In this document: positions 1-6,739 of the stretch, piece after piece
Numbering within the stretch: position 1 is the stretch's first letter
How the letters are laid out: each line of letters opens with the position of its first letter
Assembly: GCA_003670425.1 (NCBI GenBank)
Contig: QWRL01000080.1
Span: forward strand, 1 to 10,084
Reading direction: 5' to 3'
DNA: 10,084 nucleotides
Origin: Chloroflexota bacterium
Lineage (GTDB): Bacteria; Chloroflexota; Anaerolineae; Anaerolineales; UBA11657
Program-made: the position numbers and the translations under genes
Notes under the pieces: model-generated
The model's input: the letters and a program-made list of their open reading frames with translations, nothing else
Told to the model about the DNA's origin: nothing
Databases searched by the model: none

Positions 1-113
1 TCGTCAATCCTACATGTGGGTTGTCCGTGTCGGATGGATTCCCTGAAAATCATCGATTCTCAACCTTAAGTTTTCCAGAAGAATTTGTGCGGTTTAGCCG
101 GACAAACACCAGC

Positions 114-132
114 ACTCCCTATATATAGGAGT
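114..132. repeat. AT-rich inverted repeat upstream of the dcw cluster
   Basis: The arms ACTCC (114-118) and GGAGT (128-132) are perfect complements around an AT core. The inner 12 bases, CCTATATATAGG at 118-129, form a perfect palindrome. A partial copy of the core, CTATATAT, recurs 31 bp downstream at 150-157, about three helical turns away. This could be a protein-binding dyad or an easily melted promoter element. No T-tract follows that would make it a convincing terminator. The dyad is seen directly; any function is inference. Confidence 0.4.
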
Positions 133-182
133 TGATTTTTATATTTCCGCTATATATGGGCTAATTTCTGAAAATTCCTATT

Positions 183-211
183 TTGCGCCATCTGTATTTG
201 GTGGTTATTTT
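183..211 (+). promoter_or_regulatory. Candidate sigma70-like promoter for mraZ (weak)
   Basis: TTGCGC (183-188) and TATTTT (206-211) are separated by 17 bp and lie just upstream of the MraZ box array. An alternative pair, TTGCGT (224-229) and TAAAAA (248-253) with an 18-bp spacer, would place the boxes across the promoter itself. Each matches consensus only partly, so the exact promoter is uncertain. That transcription starts somewhere between about 130 and 265 is likely, because this is the only AT-rich gene-free stretch before a compact gene cluster. Confidence 0.3.
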
Positions 212-231
212 CCAATTTTGCTATTGCGTAA

Positions 232-291
232 AAGTGGCTACTTGTGGTAAAAATGGCAATCTTGTGGGAATAAGTGGGTAATTGTGCCTCA
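232..291 (+). promoter_or_regulatory. MraZ operator: six 10-bp direct repeats of GTGG type
   Basis: Units begin at 232, 242, 252, 262, 272 and 282: AAGTGGCTAC, TTGTGGTAAA, AATGGCAATC, TTGTGGGAAT, AAGTGGGTAA and TTGTGCCTCA. Four keep a full GTGG core. The third has ATGG shifted by one base, and the sixth is degenerate (GTGC). The leading dinucleotide alternates AA and TT. The known MraZ targets in Escherichia coli and Mycoplasma are TGGG-type repeats on a 10-bp pitch in front of mraZ, so pitch, core and location all agree. Inference: MraZ binds here and autoregulates the cluster. The array ends 38 bp before the mraZ start codon. Confidence 0.85.
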
Positions 292-329
292 CTCGTTCCT
301 GCTTTGGTTTTGAAAAAGAGCTGCAATTA

Positions 330-821
330 ATGTTCATTGGTGAGTGGTATCACACCATCGATTCGAAAGGGCGCATCACTGTGCCCAGTCGACTGCGTGA
401 GCTGCTGCCGGATGGCGGTTATTTGACGCGCGGCTTCGACAGAAATTTGCTGCTTTACAGGCGCACCGATTTTGAACGATTGACGAACCGCGTGCAGCAG
501 CTGACCTCTACCAAGCCGGAGAACCGGCTGCTGTTCAGGCATTTGTTCAGTGGGGCGGTTACCGCACAGTTTGACAAGATCGGGCGCGTGGTTGTGCCGA
601 ATTATTTGCGCGATTACGCGCGGCTTACCGGCGAGGTGACGCTGGCAGGTGCCGGCAACTATCTGGAAATTTGGGCGGGCGCAGAGTGGGCGGCAAGTGC
701 AGAGCAGCGCGCCAATTCGGAAATGAATGCGCAGCAGTTTGCATTCATCGATTTGGCATTTACTTCAGCAGGCAGCGCAACTGATGGCTCGCCAGACATT
801 GGCCCCGCTCCGCGGGCGTAG
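330..821 (+). CDS. mraZ: Transcriptional regulator MraZ
   Basis: MraZ is an AbrB-fold (double SpoVT-like) DNA-binding protein that assembles into a ring and regulates the dcw operon. The 163-residue product carries both copies of the signature motif: DSKGRITVP at residues 11-19 and FDKIGRVVVPNYLRDYA at residues 81-97. ATG 330 is chosen because the family starts at MFIGEY-like residues immediately before the first motif, here MFIGEWYHTID. AGAG lies 9 nt upstream of it. An in-frame TTG at 282 would add 16 non-conserved residues and run into the operator repeats, so it is rejected. The protein is somewhat longer than the usual 140-150 residues because of an Ala/Ser-rich tail after about residue 130. 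It is the first gene of the cluster, 12 nt before rsmH in the same frame and separated by a TAG stop. Confidence 0.95.
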   Translation: MFIGEWYHTIDSKGRITVPSRLRELLPDGGYLTRGFDRNLLLYRRTDFERLTNRVQQLTSTKPENRLLFRHLFSGAVTAQFDKIGRVVVPNYLRDYARLTGEVTLAGAGNYLEIWAGAEWAASAEQRANSEMNAQQFAFIDLAFTSAGSATDGSPDIGPAPRA

Positions 822-833
822 TGCGATTGCGGG

Positions 834-1754
834 GTGCAGCATGTGCCAGTGCTCCTGCCGGAAGTTCTGGCCGCGCTGCGGCCGCGCGCGGGCGGGCGCT
901 ATGTTGATGCGACCGTGGGGCTTGGCGGGCATGCCAGAGAGGTCTTGGCAGCAAGCGCGCCCGATGGGGAGTTGCTGGGGATAGACCTGGACCCGCATGC
1001 GCTGCAGATTGCACGCCTGCGGTTGGAGAGCTTTGGCGGGCGCGCGAACCTGGTGCAAGCCGCCAGCAGTGCATTACAGGTGGAAGCCCACAAGCTGGGC
1101 TGGAAGCAGGCGGACGGCATCCTGATGGATTTGGGGCTGTCTTCATTGCAGCTGGACTTGGGTGAGCGTGGTTTTTCATTCCAAGTAGAAGCGCCGCTGG
1201 ACATGCGCTTCGATCCGCAGGCTGTGTTGACGGCGGCGGAGATTGTGAATGCTTGGCCAGCGCAAGTGCTGGCGGCGCTGATTGCGGAGTTTGGCGAGGA
1301 GCCGCACAGCTGGCGGGTGGCGCGGGAAATTGTAAAAGCCCGGCCGGTGGCCACCACCACCCGTTTGGCTGCGGTAGTGGCAGCGGCGGTGGGGCGCCAG
1401 CAAGGGCGCATTCATCCGGCAACGCGCACGTTTCAGGCAGTGCGCATGGCGGTGAATAGTGAGCTGGATCTGCTCGAGAGCGCACTGCCGCGCGCGCTAG
1501 AGCTGCTGGCTCCGGGTGGCAGGCTGGCCGTGATTTCGTTTCACTCGCTGGAAGACCGGCTGGTGAAGGACACGTTCCGGCAGGCGGCGCTGGACTGTGT
1601 TTGTCCGCCGGCGCAGCCGGTGTGCACTTGTGACAAACGCGCAACGGTGCGCTTGATTACGCGCCGGCCAATAGTGCCGGCGGATGCGGAAGTGGCGGCG
1701 AACAAGCGGAGCCGCAGCGCAAAGTTGCGCGTAGTGGAAAAGTTAGGGGAGTGA
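834..1754 (+). CDS. rsmH: 16S rRNA (cytosine(1402)-N(4))-methyltransferase RsmH
   Basis: RsmH (MraW) is a cytoplasmic SAM-dependent enzyme that N4-methylates C1402 of 16S rRNA in the decoding centre. The 306-residue product has the SAM motif VDATVGLGGH (24-33), GIDLDPHAL (49-57), DGILMDLGLSSLQLD (94-108), RGFSF followed by PLDMRFD (112-127), FGEEPHSWRVAREI (153-166), HPATRTFQAVRMAVNSEL (194-211) and VISFHSLEDRLVK (233-245). The C-terminal NKRSRSAKLRVVEK is typical. A Cys-rich segment, CVCPPAQPVCTC (255-266), matches the four-cysteine version seen in many homologues. The GTG start at 834 gives the expected N-terminus (M)QHVPVLLPEVL. It is the only usable start after the in-frame stop at 819. 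The usual Asp-Gly before PLDMR is replaced by Glu-Ala, a mild deviation. Length matches the family. Confidence 0.96.
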   Translation: MQHVPVLLPEVLAALRPRAGGRYVDATVGLGGHAREVLAASAPDGELLGIDLDPHALQIARLRLESFGGRANLVQAASSALQVEAHKLGWKQADGILMDLGLSSLQLDLGERGFSFQVEAPLDMRFDPQAVLTAAEIVNAWPAQVLAALIAEFGEEPHSWRVAREIVKARPVATTTRLAAVVAAAVGRQQGRIHPATRTFQAVRMAVNSELDLLESALPRALELLAPGGRLAVISFHSLEDRLVKDTFRQAALDCVCPPAQPVCTCDKRATVRLITRRPIVPADAEVAANKRSRSAKLRVVEKLGE

Positions 1755-1787
1755 GGGGCAGCCGGTGGGCACCGGTTGAGCAAGGGC

Positions 1788-1798
1788 AAGGATGGAGG
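1788..1798 (+). promoter_or_regulatory. Ribosome binding site for the 31-aa micro-ORF
   Basis: AAGGATGGAGG contains two Shine-Dalgarno-like cores. AAGGA (1788-1792) is 9 nt from the ATG at 1802, and GGAGG (1794-1798) is only 3 nt from it. The first spacing is normal and the second is tight. A competing ATG at 1792 opens a frame of only eight codons (to TAG 1816). Confidence 0.5.
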
Positions 1799-1801
1799 TG
1801 T

Positions 1802-1897
1802 ATGTCTGCAACATTTAGGATTACTTTGGCTTGCGTCGCGCTGTACGGATTTCTGTCGGCGCTGATTGCCTTCGAGGTGCTGGCGCCACGCTATTAG
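1802..1897 (+). CDS. Hypothetical 31-residue single-pass membrane peptide
   Basis: The frame from ATG 1802 to TAG 1895-1897 encodes 31 residues beginning MSATFRITLACVALYGFLSA and ending FEVLAPRY. One hydrophobic stretch (about residues 7-27) is long enough to cross the membrane once. A single Arg lies on the N-terminal side, so the N-terminus is probably cytoplasmic. The gene fills the interval between rsmH and ftsL on the same strand and has a plausible Shine-Dalgarno. I recognise no family. Inference from position: a small divisome-associated membrane peptide, perhaps a partner of FtsL or FtsI. Alternatively it may be a chance frame in an intergenic spacer, because a 32-codon frame can occur randomly in GC-rich DNA. 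Evidence for coding is the membrane-like composition, the Shine-Dalgarno and the placement. Confidence 0.5.
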   Translation: MSATFRITLACVALYGFLSALIAFEVLAPRY

Positions 1898-1909
1898 TAT
1901 GGGCACTTT

Positions 1910-1938
1910 TTGCGCTGCGGCGTTTTGGCACATAGATT
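1910..1938 (+). promoter_or_regulatory. Possible internal promoter before ftsL (weak)
   Basis: TTGCGC (1910-1915) and TAGATT (1933-1938) have a 17-bp spacer, in the only gene-free interval (1898-1990) within the cluster. Matches to sigma70 consensus are partial. TTGACA at 1961-1966 is a perfect -35 hexamer but lacks a -10 at a workable distance. The call rests mainly on the unusual gap in an otherwise packed operon. Confidence 0.2.
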
Positions 1939-1977
1939 GCACGCTCCCAACATGGCAAGTTTGACATCAACCGTGTC

Positions 1978-1984
1978 GGGAGGA
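1978..1984 (+). promoter_or_regulatory. Strong Shine-Dalgarno that fixes the ftsL start
   Basis: GGGAGGA at 1978-1984 sits 6 nt before ATG 1991. The longer in-frame starts at 1910 (TTG) and 1952 (ATG) have no comparable site. This decides the start of the FtsL-like gene in favour of 1991. Confidence 0.75.
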
Positions 1985-1990
1985 TTCCGT

Positions 1991-2476
1991 ATGGCCATTG
2001 GACTCGAAAGAAGTGCTGGTATGTCTCTTCGGCTGCCGATTGAACGCGCATTTGAGCAGGCGCCCTGGCGCCGGGATGTGCAGCTGCTGACGGCGCTCAC
2101 AATTATTAGCCTCGGCCTGCTGCTGTTGGGTGGAGTGTATTTGCGCGAGGCCTCGCACTCAGTGGTTGCGGGGCGTGATGTGCAGCGCCTGCGGCGCGAG
2201 ATCATCACGCTGCGCTTTGAGAACGACCGTGTTCAGGCAAACCTGAGCCTTGCGCGTTCGGCTCCGTTGGTGCGCCAGCGCGCCATCGCAGAGCTCGGGT
2301 TTGCACCCATGCTATTTCGGCGCACAATTTATCTGGAGGTTCCGGTGAGCTTTGTGCCACTGCCGGTGGCAGCGCCTGCGCAGCCGGAGGTTTTGCCGGC
2401 GCAGTACGCGCGCGAGACCATCAGTGATTGGCTGCAGCGCAAATTTATGGGCACGGGGTCAAGTCCGGGTGACTGA
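1991..2476 (+). CDS. ftsL: FtsL-like cell division protein (bitopic, coiled coil)
   Basis: The 161-residue product has the FtsL/DivIC layout: a basic cytoplasmic N-terminus (residues 1-29), one transmembrane helix (about 30-51, ending LLLLGGVYL) and a heptad-like coiled coil (about 61-95, containing RDVQRLRREIITLRFENDRV). It then has the typical closing element LVRQRAIAELGFAP and IYLEV, matching the 'A...LG..P.....YL.V' end of FtsL/FtsB proteins. A Pro/Ala-rich tail of about 40 residues follows. FtsL acts with FtsB and FtsQ in the inner membrane to activate the FtsW-FtsI synthase. Position directly before ftsI supports FtsL rather than FtsB. These families are too diverged for sequence alone to separate them. 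The stop overlaps the ftsI start by 8 nt, which suggests translational coupling. Confidence 0.8.
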   Translation: MAIGLERSAGMSLRLPIERAFEQAPWRRDVQLLTALTIISLGLLLLGGVYLREASHSVVAGRDVQRLRREIITLRFENDRVQANLSLARSAPLVRQRAIAELGFAPMLFRRTIYLEVPVSFVPLPVAAPAQPEVLPAQYARETISDWLQRKFMGTGSSPGD

Positions 2477-4274
2477 CAACCTCACGGCACTTCACCTGCG
2501 CTTGCGGGCGATCATGGGTCTGTTTGCGGCCTGCGCACTCGTTGTGGTGGGCCGCTTGGTCTATTTGCCTTTTGACCAAAATGTGCAAACCAAGCTGGAT
2601 CTGACCGCACCGCGCCAGCGGGAAGTGCTGCAGCCGGCCCGCGGAAATATTTATGACCGCAAGGGCGAGCTGCTTGTGACCAACACCGTGTTGTACGACC
2701 TCGCAATTGAATACGGTTATGTGACCTACGGTGATGAGGATACCGACAAGGATCTCGATGAGCAGGACGAATTGGTTGTGCTGCGGCGCATCGCCCAGGA
2801 CTTAAGTGCGCTGCTGGGCGAGCCATACCCAGATGTAGAAAACTTAGTGACCAACCGGCTGTACCTGGATCCGGACACACAACAGGAAATCAAGCTGCTG
2901 CGCAAGACGCTGTACCCGCTGCTGAGTGCGGAGAAGCGCGACATGTTGCAGGCCGCCATTAGCGCAGCTGACAAACCGTATTTGACCGCACTGGTGCTCT
3001 CGCCGCGTCACCGGCGCATCTACCCGCACGGTGAAGTGGCTGCGCACGTGCTTGGCCTTACCAATTACGACCAGATTGGATTCTACGGCCTTGAGGAATC
3101 ATACAACCGCACGCTGGCCGGGTACACAATTGCGTTTGACCAGCCGCTGCTGCCATGGGATCTGCAATACGCAAAGGTTGATGCCGGAGCGGACCTGCAC
3201 CTGACGCTTGACTTGGGCGTGCAGCTGACTGCGGAAGAAGTTTTGAAAGACAGCCTCGCAAAGTACGGTGCTTCAAGTGGCTCGGCGGTGGTAATGGCGC
3301 CGGCCACCGGCGGGATACTCGCCATGGCTTCGCTGCCCACCTTCAACCCCAACGACCTCGAATCGCTTGCGTCCGACTTCAACACAAATCCGGTGTGGCG
3401 CAACCCCGTAGTTGCCGAACAGTTTGAGCCGGGATCCATCTTCAAAATATTTACGATGGCTGCTGCACTTGAGTCCGGAGAGTACACACGTAACAGCAGC
3501 TACAACGATACCGGATCGTTTGAATACGGCGGCATTGTTGTGCGCAACTGGGACGGGCGGGCGTGGGGTGTGCAAGACATGACGGGGTTGATGGAGCACT
3601 CGCTAAATGTGGGCGCCGCCACACTTTCCACTTCCATGGGCGCGCAGCGTTTCTATGACCAGCTGTTAAGTTTTGGAATGGGCAGCCAAACTGGCGTGGA
3701 TCTGGCTGGTGAGCTGACCGGGCACCTCAAGCGCCCGGGCGATGCAGACTGGCACGAATCTGATTTGGCCACCAACGCATTTGGCCAGGGTGTGGCCGTA
3801 ACTCAGGTGCAGTTGATTACCGCTGTGGCATCAGTTGCCAATGGCGGCGTGACGATGCGGCCGCATCTTGTGGCGCGCGTGCAGAACGACCCCGTTGCGC
3901 CACAAATTGCCGGCCGGCCAATTTCTGCCGCTACTGCGCAAGAGCTGGCGCAGATGCTGCTGGAAAGCATTGATGTCGAAGGCTCCAAGGCACAGGTGGC
4001 AGGCTATGAGGTTGCGGGCAAAACCGGCACGGCCCAAATTCCAATTCAACTCCCCAACTACCACTACGATCCAAACAAAACGATTGCAACTTTTGTGGGC
4101 TGGGTGCCGGCATTGCAGCCGCAATTTCTGGCATTTGTGCGCTTGAACGAACCCAGCACGGAGCAATGGGGATCGCAAACGGCAGCGCCTGCATTCGCAG
4201 CGCTGGTGGAGCGGCTGGTAGTGCAGCTGCAAATGCCGCCGGACGCGCGGCGCATGGCACTGGCGCGCCCCTGA
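2469..4274 (+). CDS. ftsI: Class B penicillin-binding protein (FtsI/PBP3-type transpeptidase)
   Basis: This is a bitopic transpeptidase that cross-links septal peptidoglycan outside the membrane. It has a short cytoplasmic N-terminus with a transmembrane helix at about residues 16-34. The PBP dimerisation region follows, with ARGNIYDRKGELL, then RRIYPHGEVAAHVLG and GFYGLEESYNRTLAG. The transpeptidase domain has all three active-site motifs: SIFK (catalytic Ser323, Lys326), SLN (378-380) and KTGT (518-521). No PASTA domain follows, and the protein ends soon after the catalytic domain at 601 residues. GTG 2469 is chosen as the start because it leaves a normal short cytoplasmic tail (VTDNLTALHLRLRAIM) and overlaps the ftsL stop. 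The upstream in-frame extension is Arg/Cys-rich and lies over conserved ftsL sequence. ATG 2514 is a less likely alternative because it would start inside the membrane helix. It is followed by murF after 26 nt, with no murE between. Confidence 0.93.
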   Translation: MTDNLTALHLRLRAIMGLFAACALVVVGRLVYLPFDQNVQTKLDLTAPRQREVLQPARGNIYDRKGELLVTNTVLYDLAIEYGYVTYGDEDTDKDLDEQDELVVLRRIAQDLSALLGEPYPDVENLVTNRLYLDPDTQQEIKLLRKTLYPLLSAEKRDMLQAAISAADKPYLTALVLSPRHRRIYPHGEVAAHVLGLTNYDQIGFYGLEESYNRTLAGYTIAFDQPLLPWDLQYAKVDAGADLHLTLDLGVQLTAEEVLKDSLAKYGASSGSAVVMAPATGGILAMASLPTFNPNDLESLASDFNTNPVWRNPVVAEQFEPGSIFKIFTMAAALESGEYTRNSSYNDTGSFEYGGIVVRNWDGRAWGVQDMTGLMEHSLNVGAATLSTSMGAQRFYDQLLSFGMGSQTGVDLAGELTGHLKRPGDADWHESDLATNAFGQGVAVTQVQLITAVASVANGGVTMRPHLVARVQNDPVAPQIAGRPISAATAQELAQMLLESIDVEGSKAQVAGYEVAGKTGTAQIPIQLPNYHYDPNKTIATFVGWVPALQPQFLAFVRLNEPSTEQWGSQTAAPAFAALVERLVVQLQMPPDARRMALARP

Positions 4275-4300
4275 CAGTGCGCTGGATGGACGCGTGAAAG

Positions 4301-5734
4301 TTGCTAACACTGGGACACGCCCTGCAGGCGCTCGCAGCCGGCCGTGCCGGCTCCACCGGCGGCCCGCTGATTTCTGGCGGCTGCGTGGACTCGCGCGCAG
4401 CGCAGCCCGGCATGCTGTTTGTGGCACTGGCTGGCGAGCAGCTGGATGGGCACGACTTTGTGGGCGAAGCGTTTGCGAAGGGCGCAACCGTGGCACTTGT
4501 GCAGCGCGCAGTGAACGGACCGTGGCCCGTGCTGGATACAACCCGCGGGCCGCTGCCGGAACCGGCGGCTTGCCCGCAGCCGGTGTGCTTGCGCGTGCCG
4601 GACACACTGCGCGCACTGCAAACTATTGCAGCCTACTGGCGCAGCAAATGCACGCTGCGCGTAGTGGGCATTACCGGCAGTGTGGGCAAGAGCTCCACCA
4701 AGGAAGCCACCGCAGCAGTGCTGGCGCAGCGCTTCCGCACTTTGAAGAATGCAGGCAACCAAAATAATGAGATCGGCCTGCCGCTTACCTTGCTGCGCCT
4801 CAGCAGTGCGCACGAACGCGCCGTGCTTGAGATGGGCTTCTACACTGCCGGCGAAATCACGCAGCTCTGCGACATCGCGCGCCCACAGGTGGGTGTGATC
4901 ACAAATGTTTATGCGGTGCATGCAGAGCGGGCGGGCAGCCTGGCCGATATTGCGCGCGGCAAGCGTGAGCTGCTGCAGGCGCTGCCGGCTGCCCCGGATG
5001 GTGTGGCCGTGTTGAATGCCGACGAGCCTTTGGTGATGGAAATGGCTGCGCATACGCGGGCGCGCATTGTGACCTATGGCCTGGGTGCGGCGGCCGAGCT
5101 GCGGGCGAGTGCGGTGGAGTCGCACGGCTTGGATGGCATTGGCTTCCAGCTTGACCATGCCGGGCAGCGCTTGGCGGTGCGTGTGCCATTGCTTGGGCGC
5201 CATTCCGTTTACACCGCATTGCGTGCAATTGCGGTGGGGGTGGCGGAGGGCGTGCCCGCAGCAGCGGCCGCGGCCGCGCTGGCACAGCCGCAGCCGCGAG
5301 ACGGCATGCGTTTGAAGCCGGTGCCGGGCTTGAACGGCAGCCTGCTATTGGATGACAGCTACAACGCGTCGCCAGAGACAGTAGTGGCAGCGCTGGATCT
5401 GCTGGCGGAGATTGACGCCGAGCGCCACATTGCAGTGCTGGGCGATATGCGGGAGCTGGGCGCGTACGAACGCACCGGGCACGAGCTGGTTGGGCGGCAT
5501 GCCGGCCACGGGGTGCAGCTGCTGGTAACAGTGGGCCACCAAGCGCGGTTGCTTGCGGCGGCTGCGCGCGCCCGCGCGCCGGCAGCCAGCGCAGTGCAGG
5601 AGTTTGAGACCGTGGCGGCAGCCACAGAATATTTGCGCACGCATTTGCGCGCGGGCGATGTGGCGTTAATCAAAGGATCGCTTGCCATGCATCTGGATGC
5701 CATGGTGCGGCAGCTGGCACACAAAGATGAATAA
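4301..5734 (+). CDS. murF: UDP-N-acetylmuramoyl-tripeptide--D-alanyl-D-alanine ligase MurF
   Basis: MurF is the cytoplasmic ATP-dependent ligase that adds D-Ala-D-Ala to the UDP-MurNAc tripeptide. The 477-residue product has the Mur-ligase N-terminal domain (SGGCVDSRAAQPGMLFVAL) and the P-loop GITGSVGKSSTKE with Lys130. It also has GNQNNEIGLPLTLL, EMGFYTAGEI, HAERAGSLADIARGKRELL, the C-terminal DDSYNAS (351-357), AVLGDMRELG and IKGSLAMHLD. These distinguish MurF from MurE and MurC. The TTG start at 4301 is inferred because an in-frame TGA at 4295 closes the frame just upstream, and the family begins LTL-x-x-x-x-AL. GGATGGA (4284-4290) is a possible Shine-Dalgarno at 10 nt. A very Ala-rich central stretch (residues about 312-327) reflects runs of GCN codons. 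The stop overlaps the mraY start by 8 nt. Confidence 0.95.
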   Translation: MLTLGHALQALAAGRAGSTGGPLISGGCVDSRAAQPGMLFVALAGEQLDGHDFVGEAFAKGATVALVQRAVNGPWPVLDTTRGPLPEPAACPQPVCLRVPDTLRALQTIAAYWRSKCTLRVVGITGSVGKSSTKEATAAVLAQRFRTLKNAGNQNNEIGLPLTLLRLSSAHERAVLEMGFYTAGEITQLCDIARPQVGVITNVYAVHAERAGSLADIARGKRELLQALPAAPDGVAVLNADEPLVMEMAAHTRARIVTYGLGAAAELRASAVESHGLDGIGFQLDHAGQRLAVRVPLLGRHSVYTALRAIAVGVAEGVPAAAAAAALAQPQPRDGMRLKPVPGLNGSLLLDDSYNASPETVVAALDLLAEIDAERHIAVLGDMRELGAYERTGHELVGRHAGHGVQLLVTVGHQARLLAAAARARAPAASAVQEFETVAAATEYLRTHLRAGDVALIKGSLAMHLDAMVRQLAHKDE

Positions 5735-6719
5735 CGAAGGCATCTTTTCACTGACGCTCGCAAGCATCACATTTTTGCTGGCGGTGATTTGGGGCGGCCC
5801 GTTTTTGGAATTGCTGCGGCGCTTCAGAATTGTGAAGCAGGTGAGCGGCTTGCAGCCCGAAAGCCATGACCCCAAAAGCGGGACGCCCACAATGGGCGGC
5901 TTGATGATTGTCGTGCCGGTGCTGGTGATCACTGCGCTGCTCAACATTGTAAATCTGGTGCGGCCCGTTACCGGGCGCTCCATCTTGCTGCCGCTGGGCG
6001 TGATGGTGGCATTCACTGCACTGGGGCTGCTGGATGACTGGGAGGGCATGCGCGGGATACGGCGCGGCACGGGGCTGCGCGCGCGCATAAAGTTTTTGTA
6101 TCAGCTGCTGATTGCCTGCGGGGCGGCTTGGATTCTGTATGACACTTTTGACGTGCACAGCCTGGCCATTCCCGGCTTCCCGCGCAAGATTGACATTGGG
6201 TGGCTGTACCTCCCGATTGCCGTGTTCATCATCACCGCCACGTCCAACGCCGTGAACTTGACTGATGGCTTGGACGGATTGGCGGGCATGGTGCTTGTGA
6301 CCGCATTCATCATCTTCGGTTTTGTCGGGCTGCTGCAGGACCAGGTTTATCTGGTGCGCTTTTGTTTCACATTGGTTGGCGCGCTGTTCGCCTTCCTTTG
6401 GTACAACTTTCATCCCGCAGAGCTCTTTATGGGCGATACCGGCTCGCTGCCGTTGGGGGCGGTGCTGGCAGTAGTGGCGCTGATGACCGGCCAGTGGCTG
6501 CTGCTGCCGCTTGTGGCCGTTGTGCCGTTGATGGAAACGGTTTCGGTGATGGTGCAGGTGGGCTACTTCAAGTGGAGCGGCGGCGAGCGCATATTTCGCA
6601 TGGCGCCAATTCACCATCACTTTGAATTGAGCGGCTGGAGCGAGACGCAAGTGGTGCAGCGCTTCTGGTTGATCTCAATCATTGCCGGGCTAATTGCAAT
6701 TGCGTTTGCACTGCTCTAA
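5727..6719 (+). CDS. mraY: Phospho-N-acetylmuramoyl-pentapeptide transferase MraY
   Basis: MraY is the polytopic membrane enzyme that transfers phospho-MurNAc-pentapeptide to undecaprenyl phosphate, making lipid I. The 330-residue product has around ten hydrophobic segments and the family motifs. These are HDPKSGTPTMGG (48-58), LLDDWEG with the Asp pair 103-104, NAVNLTDGLDGLAG (174-187), FMGDTGSLPLG (234-244, catalytic-type Asp237) and APIHHHFELSGWSE (293-306). ATG 5727 is preferred because MNNEGIFSLTLASITFLL gives the normal short N-terminus before the first membrane helix. The in-frame ATG at 5682 would add 15 residues encoded over the end of murF. The Lys usually found three residues after the Asp pair (DDxxK) is Gly107 here. 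The Shine-Dalgarno is weak, and coupling to murF through the 8-nt overlap is likely. Confidence 0.96.
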   Translation: MNNEGIFSLTLASITFLLAVIWGGPFLELLRRFRIVKQVSGLQPESHDPKSGTPTMGGLMIVVPVLVITALLNIVNLVRPVTGRSILLPLGVMVAFTALGLLDDWEGMRGIRRGTGLRARIKFLYQLLIACGAAWILYDTFDVHSLAIPGFPRKIDIGWLYLPIAVFIITATSNAVNLTDGLDGLAGMVLVTAFIIFGFVGLLQDQVYLVRFCFTLVGALFAFLWYNFHPAELFMGDTGSLPLGAVLAVVALMTGQWLLLPLVAVVPLMETVSVMVQVGYFKWSGGERIFRMAPIHHHFELSGWSETQVVQRFWLISIIAGLIAIAFALL

Positions 6720-6739
6720 CAGAGATCTTTGAACAGAAT

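Noticed and set aside
1..69. Open frame from the window edge ending at TAA 67-69, possible end of an upstream gene
   Set aside because: Only 22 codons with no recognisable motif, in AT-rich sequence; not enough to support a gene.
282..329. Upstream TTG start for mraZ
   Set aside because: It would add 16 non-conserved residues and start inside the operator repeats; ATG 330 gives the conserved MFIGEW N-terminus.
51..364. Nine-base repeat CATCGATTC at 51-59 and 356-364
   Set aside because: The second copy lies in conserved mraZ codons for TIDS; a single 9-base match carries little weight.
760..1644. Long open frame on the minus strand across rsmH
   Set aside because: It is Pro/Ala/Cys-rich with no recognisable domain and lies antisense to a fully motif-supported gene; GC-rich codon bias produces such shadows.
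1762..1775. Hairpin CCGGTG-GG-CACCGG after rsmH, considered as a Rho-independent terminator
   Set aside because: The stem is only 6 bp around a 2-nt gap and is followed by TTGAGCAAGG rather than a T-tract, and the downstream genes need to be transcribed through it.
5748..6650. About 300-codon open frame on the minus strand across mraY
   Set aside because: The translation is His/Gln-rich and hydrophilic, the mirror of a hydrophobic membrane protein gene, with no family signature.
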